Part shown: positions 52,370 to 63,843 of the stretch, piece by piece | How the letters are laid out: every line of letters starts with the position of its first letter | Position numbering within the stretch: position 1 is the stretch's first letter | Assembly: GCF_001428065.1 (NCBI RefSeq) | Contig: NZ_LMSE01000001.1 | Coordinates: 442,088-506,087 of the forward strand | DNA: 64,000 nucleotides | Source of the DNA: Nostocoides sp. Soil756 | GTDB lineage: Bacteria; Actinomycetota; Actinomycetes; Actinomycetales; Dermatophilaceae | Direction of reading: 5' to 3' | The notes under the pieces: model-generated | Database searches by the model: none | Told to the model about the DNA's origin: nothing | Seen by the model: the letters and a program-made list of their open reading frames with translations, nothing else | Made by a program: the position numbers and the translations under genes

Positions 52370-53076
52370 CCGCCCAGCGACCCGACGGCGCGGGCGACGA
52401 TGAGCAGCGACACGGCGAGCGCGGCCGTGGCCTGGCTCGCCATCAGCAGCTTGGCCCGCGAGGTCAAGGGCATGGTGTCGGTGGGGCTGAACGCGCTCGA
52501 GTTCGTGATCGACACGTAGAGGTAGTCCACGAACACCGGCACCCAACCACTGCGCTCGCTCGAGCCCACCGCCACCTCGCGCACGGTGTCGGCGTTCTCG
52601 TCCTGCGAGAACCGCCAGTCGGCCGGGGGCATCCGGTCGCGGCGCTCGCGGTGGCGAGACACCGGGCCGCCGCGGTCGAGCTCCCAGTACAGGAGCGCGT
52701 AGCCGATGACGTTGGTGAGCCACACCTGGACGCCCCCCATCAGCAGGCCCTTGGCGCCCTCCTTGGGCGCGCCCAGGGTGTTCACCAGCATCGCGAGGCC
52801 CCCGAGGTTGGCGCCGATGACCACCAGTGCCAGGGTGATCGAGACGTAGCGCGACCAGCGGGTCTGACGCACCAGCCGGACGGGGTTGACCGCCACCAGG
52901 CTGACCAGCAGCAGCACCTCGACGGCCGGGATGGCCAGCCGCGGGCCGATGAGCAGCGAGTCGGGCAGCAGGGTGTAGGTGACGACGGCGACCACGACGG
53001 CCAGCGCGGGCGGCACCCGGTTCTCGCCCTCGCCCGTGCGCCGGTGCGACCCCTCGTCGGGCGTCGCTGGTGGCAC
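52366..53076 (-). CDS. DUF1345 family membrane protein
   Basis: A 236-residue protein with five helices. The late segment VDYLYVSITNSSAFSPTDTMPLTSRAKLLM is the DUF1345 signature. Function is unknown. GTG 53076 is preceded by a strong GAGGAGG. It is cotranscribed with the coiled-coil gene, with overlapping stop and start. Confidence 0.86.
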   Translation of the reverse strand: MPPATPDEGSHRRTGEGENRVPPALAVVVAVVTYTLLPDSLLIGPRLAIPAVEVLLLVSLVAVNPVRLVRQTRWSRYVSITLALVVIGANLGGLAMLVNTLGAPKEGAKGLLMGGVQVWLTNVIGYALLYWELDRGGPVSRHRERRDRMPPADWRFSQDENADTVREVAVGSSERSGWVPVFVDYLYVSITNSSAFSPTDTMPLTSRAKLLMASQATAALAVSLLIVARAVGSLGG

Positions 53077-53183
53077 GGACTCCTCCTCGGGGGGCTGATG
53101 GGGCGCTGACCTGGTACGACGGACGCTACTCCGGACGAGGGCGCCCAGCGCGCGAGCGCGCAGCCAGGTCGCGCGGCGACCCC

Positions 53184-53558
53184 TCAGAGGACGTAGTGCG
53201 CGATGAGCTTGTTGAGGTACGCGACGTCGGTGTTGCCCTTGAACTCGAAGCGCACCTTCCCCAGACCCGAGAACCAGAGCTCGAGCTCGGCATCGAGGTC
53301 GAAGGTCCCCGCGGTCTCGATGGAGAAGGCCTGGACCTTGGAGAACGGGAGTGAGGTGAAGTCCTTCTTCTTCCCGGTGAGGCCCTGGACGTTCACCGCG
53401 ATGATGCGCTTGCTGGTGAACACGATGTAGTCGCGCATCCCCTTGAAGGCCGCGTACCCCTGTTCGCCGTCGACGAGAAGGGGGCCGACCTGGCCCTGCA
53501 CCTCGGAGTAGCTGATCTGGCCCAGCTTGATGTAGCTCGCGTTCTGGAAGTCGATCAT
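53184..53558 (-). CDS. bacterial PH-domain protein (bPH_1/DUF1696-like)
   Basis: A 124-residue protein, MIDFQNASYIKLGQI to YLNKLIAHYVL. KGMRDYIVFTSKRIIAVNVQG and the KKKDFTSLPFSKVQAFSIET strand match the bacterial PH fold. The ligand is unknown. No ribosome site of note is seen; the frame runs upstream but without family features. Confidence 0.85.
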   Translation of the reverse strand: MIDFQNASYIKLGQISYSEVQGQVGPLLVDGEQGYAAFKGMRDYIVFTSKRIIAVNVQGLTGKKKDFTSLPFSKVQAFSIETAGTFDLDAELELWFSGLGKVRFEFKGNTDVAYLNKLIAHYVL

Positions 53559-53712
53559 CAACCCACCGTCACGCGGTGGCACGCGGCCCGATCCCCGCCC
53601 CCCGGCCTCGGCCGTTCGGGCCGTTCTGGTGTCCGGTCCTGTCGGGGGACGCCCCGCCCGACGTACGGTGCCGGGGCTGCGAGGGACGACGCGGTGGGAG
53701 CAGGGAGCGCAC

Positions 53713-54972
53713 ATGACGACACCGACCGGGCGAGGCCCGGGACCGGCGCACTGGTTCGGCTGGGGAGGCCTGGTGGCGGTCGCATTCCTCGGCGGGATGA
53801 CGTCGGGCGTCAGCGGCTTCTGCTCCGTGGCCGGCGCCTACGTGCTGGTAGTGGCCGTCGTGGGGCTGGTGCGCGGCCACGTCGCCTGGGCCCGCCTGCG
53901 CGGGCGCGCCACGGCCGGGCTCGCGCTCGCCGCCGCGGTCGTCCTCGCCGGCATCGGCGGGGCCACCGCCGCCCCCGTCGAGAGGTCGACCGGCCTCGAG
54001 CTCGCCGGACCCACGGCCACCGCGCCCACGGGTGCGGCATCCGCGTCCGCCGTCCCCACACCGTCCCCGACCCCCACCCCGAGCCCGACGGCGACGCCCA
54101 CCGTCACTCCCACCCCGAGCCCCACCCCGAGCCCCACCCCGAGTCCCACCCCCACGAAGGCCGCCCCGGCCCGCGGCACCGCCCTGGCCGCGCTGGCCAC
54201 CGTGGCGGTCAAGGGCCGGGCCCCCAAGACCGGCTACGACCGGGCGCAGTTCGGCACCGCCTGGAAGGACGTGGACCGCAACGGCTGCGACACCCGCAAC
54301 GACATCCTGCGCCGCGACCTGCACCCGTTCACCCTCAAGGCCGGGACCCACGGCTGCCTCGTGCTGTCCGGGACCCTGAAAAGCCCCTACACGGGCGCGA
54401 CCAAGGCCTTCGTGCGGGGCCAGGGCACGTCGTCGGCGGTGCAGATCGACCACGTCGTGGCCCTCTCGGACGCGTGGCAGAAGGGCGCCCAGCAGCTCGA
54501 CGTCGGCACGCGCACCGCCTTCGCCAACGACCCGCTGAACCTGCTCGCCGTCGAGGGTGCGGTGAACCAGGCCAAGAGCGACGGGGATGCCGCCACCTGG
54601 CTGCCGCCGCGCAAGGCGTACCGCTGCGCGTACGTCGCGCGCCAGGTCGCGGTGAAGGTCCGGTACCACCTGTGGATGACGGCCGCCGAGCACGACGCCG
54701 TCGAGCGCATCCTGCTGACCTGCCCGGGACAGAAGCTGCCCGTCGCGGGCGCGGTCGCCCTGGGTGGCGGGCGCGTGGTCAGCGCGCCGGCCCCCACGAC
54801 CACCGCGCCCCGCGTCGTGACGCCTCCGCCCCCCAGCGGCGGCGGCACCGACCCGCACTTCGCCACCTGCAAGGCCGCGAAGGCCGCCGGCTACGGCCCG
54901 TACTACCGGGGCCGGGACGCCGAGTACGGCTGGTACCGCGACGGCGACAGCGACGGCATCGTCTGCGAGTGA
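53713..54972 (+). CDS. DUF1524 nuclease-like protein with excalibur domain
   Basis: A 419-residue protein. Three hydrophobic segments (about residues 16-30, 37-52, 68-85) precede a Thr/Pro/Ser repeat linker (PTPSPTPTPSP), so the rest is probably outside the membrane. The DUF1524 HNH-like core reads QIDHVVALSDAWQKG, NDPLNLLAVEGAVNQAKSD and W-L-P-P, with the His and Asn typical of the ββα-metal site. The C-terminus (ATCKAAKAAGYGPYY ... RDGDSDGIVCE) is an excalibur calcium-binding repeat. It probably degrades outside DNA, which is inference. Confidence 0.85.
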   Translation: MTTPTGRGPGPAHWFGWGGLVAVAFLGGMTSGVSGFCSVAGAYVLVVAVVGLVRGHVAWARLRGRATAGLALAAAVVLAGIGGATAAPVERSTGLELAGPTATAPTGAASASAVPTPSPTPTPSPTATPTVTPTPSPTPSPTPSPTPTKAAPARGTALAALATVAVKGRAPKTGYDRAQFGTAWKDVDRNGCDTRNDILRRDLHPFTLKAGTHGCLVLSGTLKSPYTGATKAFVRGQGTSSAVQIDHVVALSDAWQKGAQQLDVGTRTAFANDPLNLLAVEGAVNQAKSDGDAATWLPPRKAYRCAYVARQVAVKVRYHLWMTAAEHDAVERILLTCPGQKLPVAGAVALGGGRVVSAPAPTTTAPRVVTPPPPSGGGTDPHFATCKAAKAAGYGPYYRGRDAEYGWYRDGDSDGIVCE

Positions 54973-55000
54973 CCGCCGGGTTCGTGGGACCCTGTCGGGC

Positions 55001-56737
55001 ATGCTCGACGACATCGCCCTGGACCCCCGCGCCGAGGCGCTGCTGCGCCGCATCAGGGAGTCGGTCATCGGCGAGGACCACGTCATGGAGACGCCGTACG
55101 GCCGGCGCCGGGTCACCTACGCCGACTACACCGCCAGCGGCCGTGCCCTCTCGTTCATCGAAGACGTCATCCGCGACGAGGTGCTGCCGGCCTACGCCAA
55201 CACGCACACCGAGTCCAGCGGCACCGGGCTGCAGACCACGCGGCTGCGCGAGGGCGCCCGGCGCCTGATCCGCGACGCCGTGGGCGGCGACGACGGGACC
55301 GTCGTGTTGTTCGCGGGCTCGGGGTGCACGGGCGCCATCGACAAGATCATCGGCGTGCTGGGCCTGCGGCTGCCCTCGAGCCTCGAGGACCGCTATGACC
55401 TGACCCGGCACATCCCCGCCGAGCAGCGGCCGGTGGTCTTCATCGGCCCCTACGAGCACCACAGCAACGAGATCCCCTGGCGCGAGACCGTCGCCGACGT
55501 CGTCACCATCCGCGAGGACGCCGACGGCCTCATCGACACCGCCGATCTCGAGGGCCGCCTCACCGAGTACGCCGGCCGGCCGCTGCTCATCGGGTCGTTC
55601 AGTGCGGCCAGCAACGTGACCGGGATCGTCAGCGACACCCACGGCATCTCGGCGCTGCTGCACCGCCACGGCGCGCTGGCGTTCTGGGACTTCGCCGCCG
55701 CCGGCCCCTACGTCGAGATCGAGATGCAGGCCCCGGAGGGCGGGGACCGGCTGGCGTACAAGGACGCCCTGTTCCTCAGCCCGCACAAGTTCATCGGCGG
55801 CCCGTCGACCCCGGGGGTGCTGGTCGCGCGGCGCGAGCTGTTCGCCAACCGGGTGCCGGTGGTGCCCGGTGGCGGCACGGTGGCGTACGTCAACCCCGAG
55901 GACCACGCGTACCTGGCCGACGTCGAGCACCGCGAGGAGGGCGGGACGCCGGCGATCATCGAGTCCATCCGCGCCGGGCTGGTGTTCCAGCTCAAGGCCG
56001 CGGTCGGGGTCGACACCATCCGGGCCCGCGAGGAGCGCTTCCTGGCGCGCGCGGTCACGGCCTGGCGCGACGAGCCCGGCCTCGAGATCCTCGGCAACCT
56101 CGACGCGCCGCGGCTCTCGATCGTCTCGTTCGTGGTGCGCGCGCCCAGCGGCCGCTACCTGCACCACAACCTCGTGGTCGCGATGCTCAACGACCTCTTC
56201 GGCATCCAGGCCCGCGGTGGCTGCTCGTGCGCCGGCCCCTACGGCCACCGGCTGCTCGGCATCGACCTCGAGCGCAGCCACGCCTTCGAGCGCGAGATCA
56301 CCGGCGGCTGCGAGGGCATCAAGCCCGGCTGGGTCCGGGTCAACTTCAACTACTTCATCTCCGACGCCGTCGCCGACTACGTGGTGGAGGCCGTGCGGAT
56401 GGTCGCGCGCGACGGCTGGCGGCTGATCGGCGACTACACCTTCGACCCGCTCACCGGCCTGTGGCGGCACCGCCGCGGCGTGGTCGAGCCGCCGGTGCGG
56501 CTCACCGACATCCGCTACGAGGACGACGGGACGCTCACCGTGCCGAGCGCGGCCCGGGTGGGCGGCGAGGAGATGCTGGCCGAGCACCTGCGCGAGGCCG
56601 CGGCCGTGCTGGCCGCCGCCACGCCGCCGGACCTCGAGGCTGCCGCGGCCGGTCTGTCGGAGGACTTCGAGCACCTGCGCTGGTTCGACCTGCCCAGCAG
56701 CGCGGTCGTCAGCGGTCCAGGGGCCGCGCGTCGGTGA
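55001..56737 (+). CDS. class V aminotransferase (cysteine desulfurase-like)
   Basis: A 578-residue PLP enzyme. The Schiff-base Lys lies in LSPHKFIGGPSTPG, the Asp in AFWDFAAAGPY and His in GPYEHHSNEIPW. A loop Cys region RGGCSCAGPYGHRL resembles cysteine desulfurases. It is longer than SufS/IscS by about 150 residues at the C-terminus. Substrate is unknown. The gene ends in a 29-nt convergent overlap. Confidence 0.86.
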   Translation: MLDDIALDPRAEALLRRIRESVIGEDHVMETPYGRRRVTYADYTASGRALSFIEDVIRDEVLPAYANTHTESSGTGLQTTRLREGARRLIRDAVGGDDGTVVLFAGSGCTGAIDKIIGVLGLRLPSSLEDRYDLTRHIPAEQRPVVFIGPYEHHSNEIPWRETVADVVTIREDADGLIDTADLEGRLTEYAGRPLLIGSFSAASNVTGIVSDTHGISALLHRHGALAFWDFAAAGPYVEIEMQAPEGGDRLAYKDALFLSPHKFIGGPSTPGVLVARRELFANRVPVVPGGGTVAYVNPEDHAYLADVEHREEGGTPAIIESIRAGLVFQLKAAVGVDTIRAREERFLARAVTAWRDEPGLEILGNLDAPRLSIVSFVVRAPSGRYLHHNLVVAMLNDLFGIQARGGCSCAGPYGHRLLGIDLERSHAFEREITGGCEGIKPGWVRVNFNYFISDAVADYVVEAVRMVARDGWRLIGDYTFDPLTGLWRHRRGVVEPPVRLTDIRYEDDGTLTVPSAARVGGEEMLAEHLREAAAVLAAATPPDLEAAAAGLSEDFEHLRWFDLPSSAVVSGPGAARR

Positions 56738-57035
56738 CGGCGCCGGCGTCGAGGCCGCCGTAGAGGTGGGGGAAGAGCTCGTCCGCCTCGGGATGGGCGG
56801 GCTCCCAGCGGATCTCGGAGCCGACCCGGGTGGGGTCGATGGTCAGCAGCACGAGCTCGCCGTGGTGGTCGGCGTAGTAGCGCTCGAGGACCCCCGGCCA
56901 CTGCTCGGCGGTGGAGAGGTGGATGAACCCGACCTCGGCCAGCGAGAGCCCACGCGTGGAGCGTTCGTAGCGTCCGAGGGCGCGGGCGGCCTCCCACTCG
57001 GAGGCGTCGGCGACGTGGAAGAGGGAGTCGGTCAC
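56709..57035 (-). CDS. DUF952 family protein
   Basis: A 108-residue protein matching DUF952: LFHVADASEWEAARALGRY, GFIHLSTAEQWPGVLERYYAD, and the acidic HLYGGLDAGAV. Function is unknown in the family. GTG 57035 is used because it gives the natural N-terminus VTDSLFH. It overlaps the aminotransferase gene by 29 nt. Confidence 0.85.
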   Translation of the reverse strand: MTDSLFHVADASEWEAARALGRYERSTRGLSLAEVGFIHLSTAEQWPGVLERYYADHHGELVLLTIDPTRVGSEIRWEPAHPEADELFPHLYGGLDAGAVTDARPLDR

Positions 57036-57122
57036 GGGGACACGGTGCCACGACGGGACCGGGGCCGCCCGCCGTGACCGGTGAGCGGCCGGCAGGGTGG
57101 CCCGCCGTCGTAGGGTCGAGGG

Positions 57123-57620
57123 ATGAGCACGAGCATCCGCCCCGCGACCCTCGACGACGTCCCGGCGATCCTGCGTCTCGTGGGCGACCTGGCCGAGTAC
57201 GAGAAGGCGCGCCACGAGGTCGAGGCGACCGAGGAGCACCTGCGCGCGGCCCTTTTCCCGGAGGACGGGGCGACCTCGACCTTCGCGCACGTGGCCGAGG
57301 TCGACGGCGAGGTCGTGGGGATGGCGGTCTGGTTCCTGTCGTTCTCGACCTGGACCGGGACCAGCGGCATCTGGCTCGAGGACCTGTACGTCGACCCGGC
57401 GCACCGCGGGTCCGGGCTCGGCCACGGCCTGCTGCGCGCGCTGGCCCAGGTGTGCCGCGACCGCGGCTACCGGCGCCTGGAGTGGTGGGTCCTGAACTGG
57501 AACACCCCCAGCATCGGGTTCTACGAGTCGCTCGGCGCGCAGCCCCAGAGCGAGTGGACGACCTACCGGCTCGACGGCGACGCGCTCGCGGCTCTGGCCG
57601 GAGCCACGGGTGGGGCGTAG
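57123..57620 (+). CDS. GNAT-family N-acetyltransferase (diamine acetyltransferase-like)
   Basis: A 165-residue acetyltransferase. The acetyl-CoA motif is DPAHRGSGLGHGLL, and TSGIWLEDLYV and NWNTPSIGFYESLGA are typical of spermidine/spermine and thialysine acetyltransferases. Substrate is unproven. TAGGGT (57111-57116) is 6 nt before the ATG. Confidence 0.9.
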   Translation: MSTSIRPATLDDVPAILRLVGDLAEYEKARHEVEATEEHLRAALFPEDGATSTFAHVAEVDGEVVGMAVWFLSFSTWTGTSGIWLEDLYVDPAHRGSGLGHGLLRALAQVCRDRGYRRLEWWVLNWNTPSIGFYESLGAQPQSEWTTYRLDGDALAALAGATGGA

Positions 57621-57643
57621 GCGTCAGCCGCCGGCGGCCGTCG

Positions 57644-59728
<2,085 letters not shown>

Positions 59729-59737
59729 GGCGTCAGC

Positions 59738-60011
59738 CTAGGGGTGTCGCCGGCTCGGGTCCGCCGGGTGGCGCCGAGCCGACGTGGCGCCGAGGACGAC
59801 CCAGGGCAGCAGGTCGCCGAGCTCGGCGTGCTCCTCGACGAGATCAGTGCGGGCCACCCGGCGCTGGAGCGACTCGCCCGAGGAGCTTGCGACGAACGCG
59901 AACACCGTGGTCAGGGCGCCGACGGCCGTGGTCAGCGACCGCGGCGTGCACGACCAGGGCGTGCACGGGGATGCCGAGGACGGTGTCGAACAAGCGGACC
60001 TCCGAGATGAC
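59738..60011 (-). pseudogene. DUF2231-like membrane protein remnant (frameshifted, internally deleted)
   Basis: On the minus strand one frame reads LFDTVLGIPVHALVVHAAV, the start of a DUF2231 protein. After one extra base the next frame reads TTAVGALTTVFAFVASSSGES, then VARTDLVEEHAELGDLLPW and a TAG at 59740-59738. DUF2231 proteins are about 160-180 residues; here some 50 are lacking between the pieces and the end is also short. It accounts for the otherwise gene-free 425-nt gap. Recognition rests on short motifs, so it is tentative. Confidence 0.55.
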
Positions 60012-60152
60012 GGGCGGCCGGGGCCGCGGGACTCAGGGGTAAACCCTGCCGTGTCGGCGACGTCGGGGCACGCTCAGAATCTGTGCGGAGGCTATGACGT
60101 GCGGATGCGGCCCGGACGAGGTCCGGACGGGTGGCGCGCGGGCTGCCGCAGG

Positions 60153-61139
60153 TCAGGGGGTCAGCAGGACCTTGCCGGTGGCGCGCCGCTCGTCGACGGC
60201 GACCAGGGCGGCGACCACCTCGTCGAGGTCGCGCACCTCGCCGATGACGGGGTCGACGGCACCGGACTGCAGGAGCGGCAGCAGCTCGTCCCACTGGGTG
60301 CGCAGGTACGCGGGGCCGGGGCCCTGGCGGTGGGTCCACCACGCCCCCCAGCCCACTCCGACGACCGAGACGTTGTTGAGCAGGAGCCGGTTGACCCTGA
60401 CCTCGGGGATGGAGCCGGCGGTGAACCCGATGACGAGGTGCCGGCCGCCGGGGGCCAGCGACCGCAGGGAGTCGGTGAGGCGGTCGCCGCCCACCGGGTC
60501 GACGACCAGGTCGACGCCCCGCCCGGAGGTGAGGTCGGCGACGGCGTCCTTGAAGCCGTCGGCCGGGACCACCTCGTCGGCGCCCGCGGCCCGGGCCACC
60601 TCGGCCTTGGCGTCGGTGGAGACGACGGCGACGACGCGGGCGCCCCAGGCCTTGGCCAGCTGCACGGCCGCGGTGCCGACCCCCCCGGCCGCGCCGTGCA
60701 CCAGCACGGTCTCGCCCTCCTGGAGCCGGCCGCGCTCGCGGAGCGCGAAGTGGCAGGTCAGGTAGTTCATCGGCAGAGCCGCGCCGGCGGCCCAGGGGGT
60801 GTCCTGCGGCAGCGGGAAGACCATCGCGGGGTCGACGGCCACGGCCTCGGCGAAGCCGCCGAGCACGCAGAACGCCGCCACCCGGTCGCCCGGGGAGAAC
60901 TCACTGCCGGGCGGGGCGCTGCAAACCACCCCGGCCACCTCGGAGCCTGGGACGAAGGGCGGCTCGGGCTTCATCTGGTACTGGCCGCGGGTCAGCAGCA
61001 CGTCGGGGAAGCAGATGCCGGCCGCCGCGACGTCGACGACGACCGTGGTCGCGGGGTCGGCCCCCTCGCCCACGTCGGGGAGGTCGACGACCTCGACGGC
61101 CTCGGGTCCGTCGAGCCGGGTCACCTGGGCTGCGCGCAT
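60153..61139 (-). CDS. NADPH:quinone oxidoreductase-like medium-chain dehydrogenase
   Basis: A 328-residue zinc-free medium-chain reductase. The nucleotide fold is LVHGAAGGVGTAAVQLAKAWGA, and VPGSEVAGVV and GRHLVIGFTAGSIPEV are typical of the quinone oxidoreductase group. The zinc ligands of alcohol dehydrogenases are absent. TAGGAT (61150-61145) is 6 nt before ATG 61139, so the mRNA is likely leaderless. It diverges from the MFS gene. Confidence 0.88.
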   Translation of the reverse strand: MRAAQVTRLDGPEAVEVVDLPDVGEGADPATTVVVDVAAAGICFPDVLLTRGQYQMKPEPPFVPGSEVAGVVCSAPPGSEFSPGDRVAAFCVLGGFAEAVAVDPAMVFPLPQDTPWAAGAALPMNYLTCHFALRERGRLQEGETVLVHGAAGGVGTAAVQLAKAWGARVVAVVSTDAKAEVARAAGADEVVPADGFKDAVADLTSGRGVDLVVDPVGGDRLTDSLRSLAPGGRHLVIGFTAGSIPEVRVNRLLLNNVSVVGVGWGAWWTHRQGPGPAYLRTQWDELLPLLQSGAVDPVIGEVRDLDEVVAALVAVDERRATGKVLLTP

Positions 61140-61183
61140 CCCCCGATCCTAGGCAGCAGGCCGTGCGGATGAGCTCCGGGCGA

Positions 61184-61198
61184 CATCCGGGCCGGATG
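61184..61198. promoter_or_regulatory. 15-bp palindrome between reductase and MFS genes
   Basis: CATCCGGGCCGGATG is a perfect palindrome with a central G. It lies 45 nt from the reductase start and 47 nt from the MFS start, in the shared upstream region. It may be an operator for both, but GC-rich palindromes of this size can be due to chance. Confidence 0.4.
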
Positions 61199-61244
61199 CG
61201 CCCTGCCCGGGAATGCCCCACGGGGTCGGGTTCCTTGCACCTGA

Positions 61245-62483
61245 GTGCCCGCACCCCGCCACCCTGCCCTCGCGACCGCCGCCCTCATCCTCGGCGGTGT
61301 CGCCATCGGGACGACCGAGTTCGTGACCATGGGGCTGCTGCCGCGTATCGCCGACGGGGTGCAGGTCAGCATCCCGGTGGCGGGGCACACCATCTCGGCC
61401 TACGCGGCGGGGGTCGTGGTCGGGGCGCCGCTCATCGCGGCGCTGGGTGCGACCCGGCCGCGCAAGGGGCTGCTGCTGTCGCTGATGGCCGCGTTCGCGG
61501 TGGGGAACGTCCTCAGTGCGCTGGCGCCGAGCTACGAGACGCTGGTCGCCGCCCGCTTCCTGGCGGGGCTGCCACACGGCGCGTTCTTCGGGGTGGCGGC
61601 GCTGGTCGCCGTCGACCTCGCACCGAAGGGCCGGGCCGGCCGGGCCGTCGGCACGGTGATGCTCGGCATCCCGATCGCGAACGTCCTGGGTGTCCCGGGC
61701 GCCACGTGGCTCGGGCAACACGCGGGCTGGCGGTCGGCGTACTGGCTGGTGGCCACCCTCGGGATGGCGACGGTGGCGTTGGTGGCCCTCAGTGTGCCCC
61801 GGCTCGCGGCCGACCCGACGCGCACCGTGCGCGCCGAGCTCAGTGCGCTGAAGAGCCTGCAGGTGATGCTGACCCTGGCCGTCGGCGCCATCGGTTTCGG
61901 CGGGATGTTCGCCATGTACTCCTACATCGCCCCGACGGTCACCCAGGTGACGGGACTGTCGGAGTCGGCGGTGCCGATCTTCCTGCTGGTCTTCGGGGCT
62001 GCCGGTTTCGTCGGGAACCTCGTGGCGGGCCGGATGGGCGACTGGTCGGTGCTCCGGTCGGTGGTCATCGGGATGGTGGGGCTCGGCGTCGGGCTGGCGC
62101 TGTTCGCGCTCGCGGCCCCGTACGCCGTGGCGGCACTGGCGGTGCTGGCCCTGGTCTCGGTCCTGGCCTCGGTGCTCGTCATCAACCTCCAGCTGCGGCT
62201 GATGCAGGTGGCAGGTGCGGCCCAGACCCTGGCCGCCGCCGGCAACCACGCGGCGCTCAACGCCGCGAACGCCCTGGGGGCGTGGCTGGGCGGCGTCGTC
62301 ATCGCGGCCGGGTACGGCTACACGGCGCCGTCGTGGGTGGGGGTGGGGCTCGCCGCCCTCGGGCTCGGGGTGCTCGCGCTGTCGGTGCGGCTGCACCGGC
62401 GGGACACCCGGGGCCCGCGTGCGGACCGGGCGGCGGCCCCGTCGGACACGCCGGCCCTGAGCGCGTCGCCCTCGGTGTCCTGA
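61245..62483 (+). CDS. MFS transporter (AraJ/Cmx-like)
   Basis: A 412-residue transporter with 12 helices. It begins ALILGGVAIGTTEFVTMGLLPRIA, as in the AraJ/YdhP/Cmx branch of drug and sugar efflux proteins. Motif A-like GATRPRKGLLLSLM and the late LMQVAGAAQTLAAAGNHAALN are typical. GTG 61245 is used. Substrate is unknown. Confidence 0.88.
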   Translation: MPAPRHPALATAALILGGVAIGTTEFVTMGLLPRIADGVQVSIPVAGHTISAYAAGVVVGAPLIAALGATRPRKGLLLSLMAAFAVGNVLSALAPSYETLVAARFLAGLPHGAFFGVAALVAVDLAPKGRAGRAVGTVMLGIPIANVLGVPGATWLGQHAGWRSAYWLVATLGMATVALVALSVPRLAADPTRTVRAELSALKSLQVMLTLAVGAIGFGGMFAMYSYIAPTVTQVTGLSESAVPIFLLVFGAAGFVGNLVAGRMGDWSVLRSVVIGMVGLGVGLALFALAAPYAVAALAVLALVSVLASVLVINLQLRLMQVAGAAQTLAAAGNHAALNAANALGAWLGGVVIAAGYGYTAPSWVGVGLAALGLGVLALSVRLHRRDTRGPRADRAAAPSDTPALSASPSVS

Positions 62484-62514
62484 CCCGCCCGGTCAGCCGA
62501 TCCCGGCGACGACG

Positions 62515-62548
62515 GAACCCCGGGCCGACGATGGTCGACCCGGGGTTC
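62515..62548. terminator. two-way hairpin terminator
   Basis: GAACCCCGGG (62515-62524) pairs with CCCGGGGTTC (62539-62548); inside, CGAC pairs with GTCG. It lies 32 nt after the MFS stop and 15 nt before the ene-reductase stop, so it can serve both convergent genes. Confidence 0.75.
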
Positions 62549-62562
62549 GGTGGTGCTGTCGG

Positions 62563-63651
62563 TCAGGCGCTCTCGCGCATCTCGTCCAGCGTGGGGTAGT
62601 CGATGTAGCCCTCGGCGCCGCCACCGTAGAAGGTGTCGGGGTTGGGCTCGTTGAGCTCGGCGCGCTCGTGCCAGCGGCGCGGCAGGTCGGGGTTGGCCAG
62701 GAAGAGCCGGCCCACGACCACGGCATCGCCGAGGCCCTCGGCGAGGAGCTTCTCGGCACCCTCCCGGGTGGTCACTGAGGTGAAGCCGTCGTTGATGAGC
62801 AGGACGCCCTGGTGCAGCGAGCGGATGGTCGCGGCCAGCTCGCCGCGCGGGTCGGCGAGCACCGAGACGTACGCGATGCCGAGATCGGCGATGCCCTCGA
62901 GGAAGGCGGTGTAGGTGGCCCGGGTGTCGGCCTCGTCCTCCTCGGTGGCGCCCTGGATGTTGTGGGCGGGCGAGAGTCGCAGACCCACCCGGTCGGCGCC
63001 GATGGCGTCGACGACGGCCCGGACGACCTCGATGCCGAAGCGCGCGCGGGCGGCGGGGGAGCCGCCGTAGCCGTCGGTGCGCTGGTTGGAGCCCGGGGCG
63101 AGGAACTGGTGGATGAGGTAGCCGTTGGCGCCGTGGACCTCGACCCCGTCGAGCCCGGCGTCGATGGCGTTGCGGGCGGCGTCGACGTACTCCTGGACGA
63201 CGGAGGGGATCTCGTCCTCGCTGAGGGCGCGGGGGACCGGGTGGGGCTTGGGGCCGTTCGCGGTGAACATCTCGCCCGGGGCCGCGAGGGCGCTGGGGGC
63301 GACGGTCTCGAGGCCGTGCTTGTTGTCGGGGTGCGCGACGCGGCCGGCGTGCATCAGCTGGACGACGATGCGGCCGCCTTCGCCGTGCACGGCGTCGGCG
63401 ACGCGTCGCCACCCGGCGACCTGCTCGGCGCTGTGGATGCCGGGGGTGTTGAGGTAGCCCTGGCCGACGGCGCTGGGCTGGGTGCCCTCGGTGATGATGA
63501 GCGCGGCGGAGGCCCGCTGGCGGTAGTACTCGACCTGGAGGTCGGTGGGTACGCCGTTCTCGTCGGCGCGGTTACGGGTCAGCGGCGCGAGCACGATGCG
63601 GTGCGGCAGCTCGCCGAGCGGGGTGGGCAGGGGGGTAAACAGGTCAGTCAT
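62563..63651 (-). CDS. old yellow enzyme-type alkene reductase
   Basis: A 362-residue FMN-dependent NADPH reductase. The start HRIVLAPLTRNRADENGVPT, the active-site VEVHGANGYLIHQFLAPGSNQRTDGYGG and FMN-binding VVVGRLFLANPDLPRR are family signatures, with the catalytic Tyr and substrate His-Asn pair. Reduces activated double bonds and sometimes nitro groups. ATG 63651 is natural. The physiological substrate is unknown. Confidence 0.93.
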   Translation of the reverse strand: MTDLFTPLPTPLGELPHRIVLAPLTRNRADENGVPTDLQVEYYRQRASAALIITEGTQPSAVGQGYLNTPGIHSAEQVAGWRRVADAVHGEGGRIVVQLMHAGRVAHPDNKHGLETVAPSALAAPGEMFTANGPKPHPVPRALSEDEIPSVVQEYVDAARNAIDAGLDGVEVHGANGYLIHQFLAPGSNQRTDGYGGSPAARARFGIEVVRAVVDAIGADRVGLRLSPAHNIQGATEEDEADTRATYTAFLEGIADLGIAYVSVLADPRGELAATIRSLHQGVLLINDGFTSVTTREGAEKLLAEGLGDAVVVGRLFLANPDLPRRWHERAELNEPNPDTFYGGGAEGYIDYPTLDEMRESA

Positions 63652-63843
63652 GAACCTCGCCGATCGTCGTGGGGAAACTCCGGCGCGCCGGTCCCTTCGG
63701 ACGGGGCGCGACAGGAGGGATGTCGTTGAGGGTTCAACAGGTTTGCGCGCACGGCATTCCCGCGGCGTCGAACCTCGGTGTGCCCTCTACCGGCTGACGC
63801 GCGAGCGCGTGTCGGATCAGGGAGGGGGCGGGCCGGGCTGGGC

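Noticed and set aside
53713..54972. GmrSD type IV restriction system
   Set aside because: Only the DUF1524-like core is present; there is no GmrS/DUF262 domain, and the membrane and excalibur parts suggest a secreted or tethered protein.
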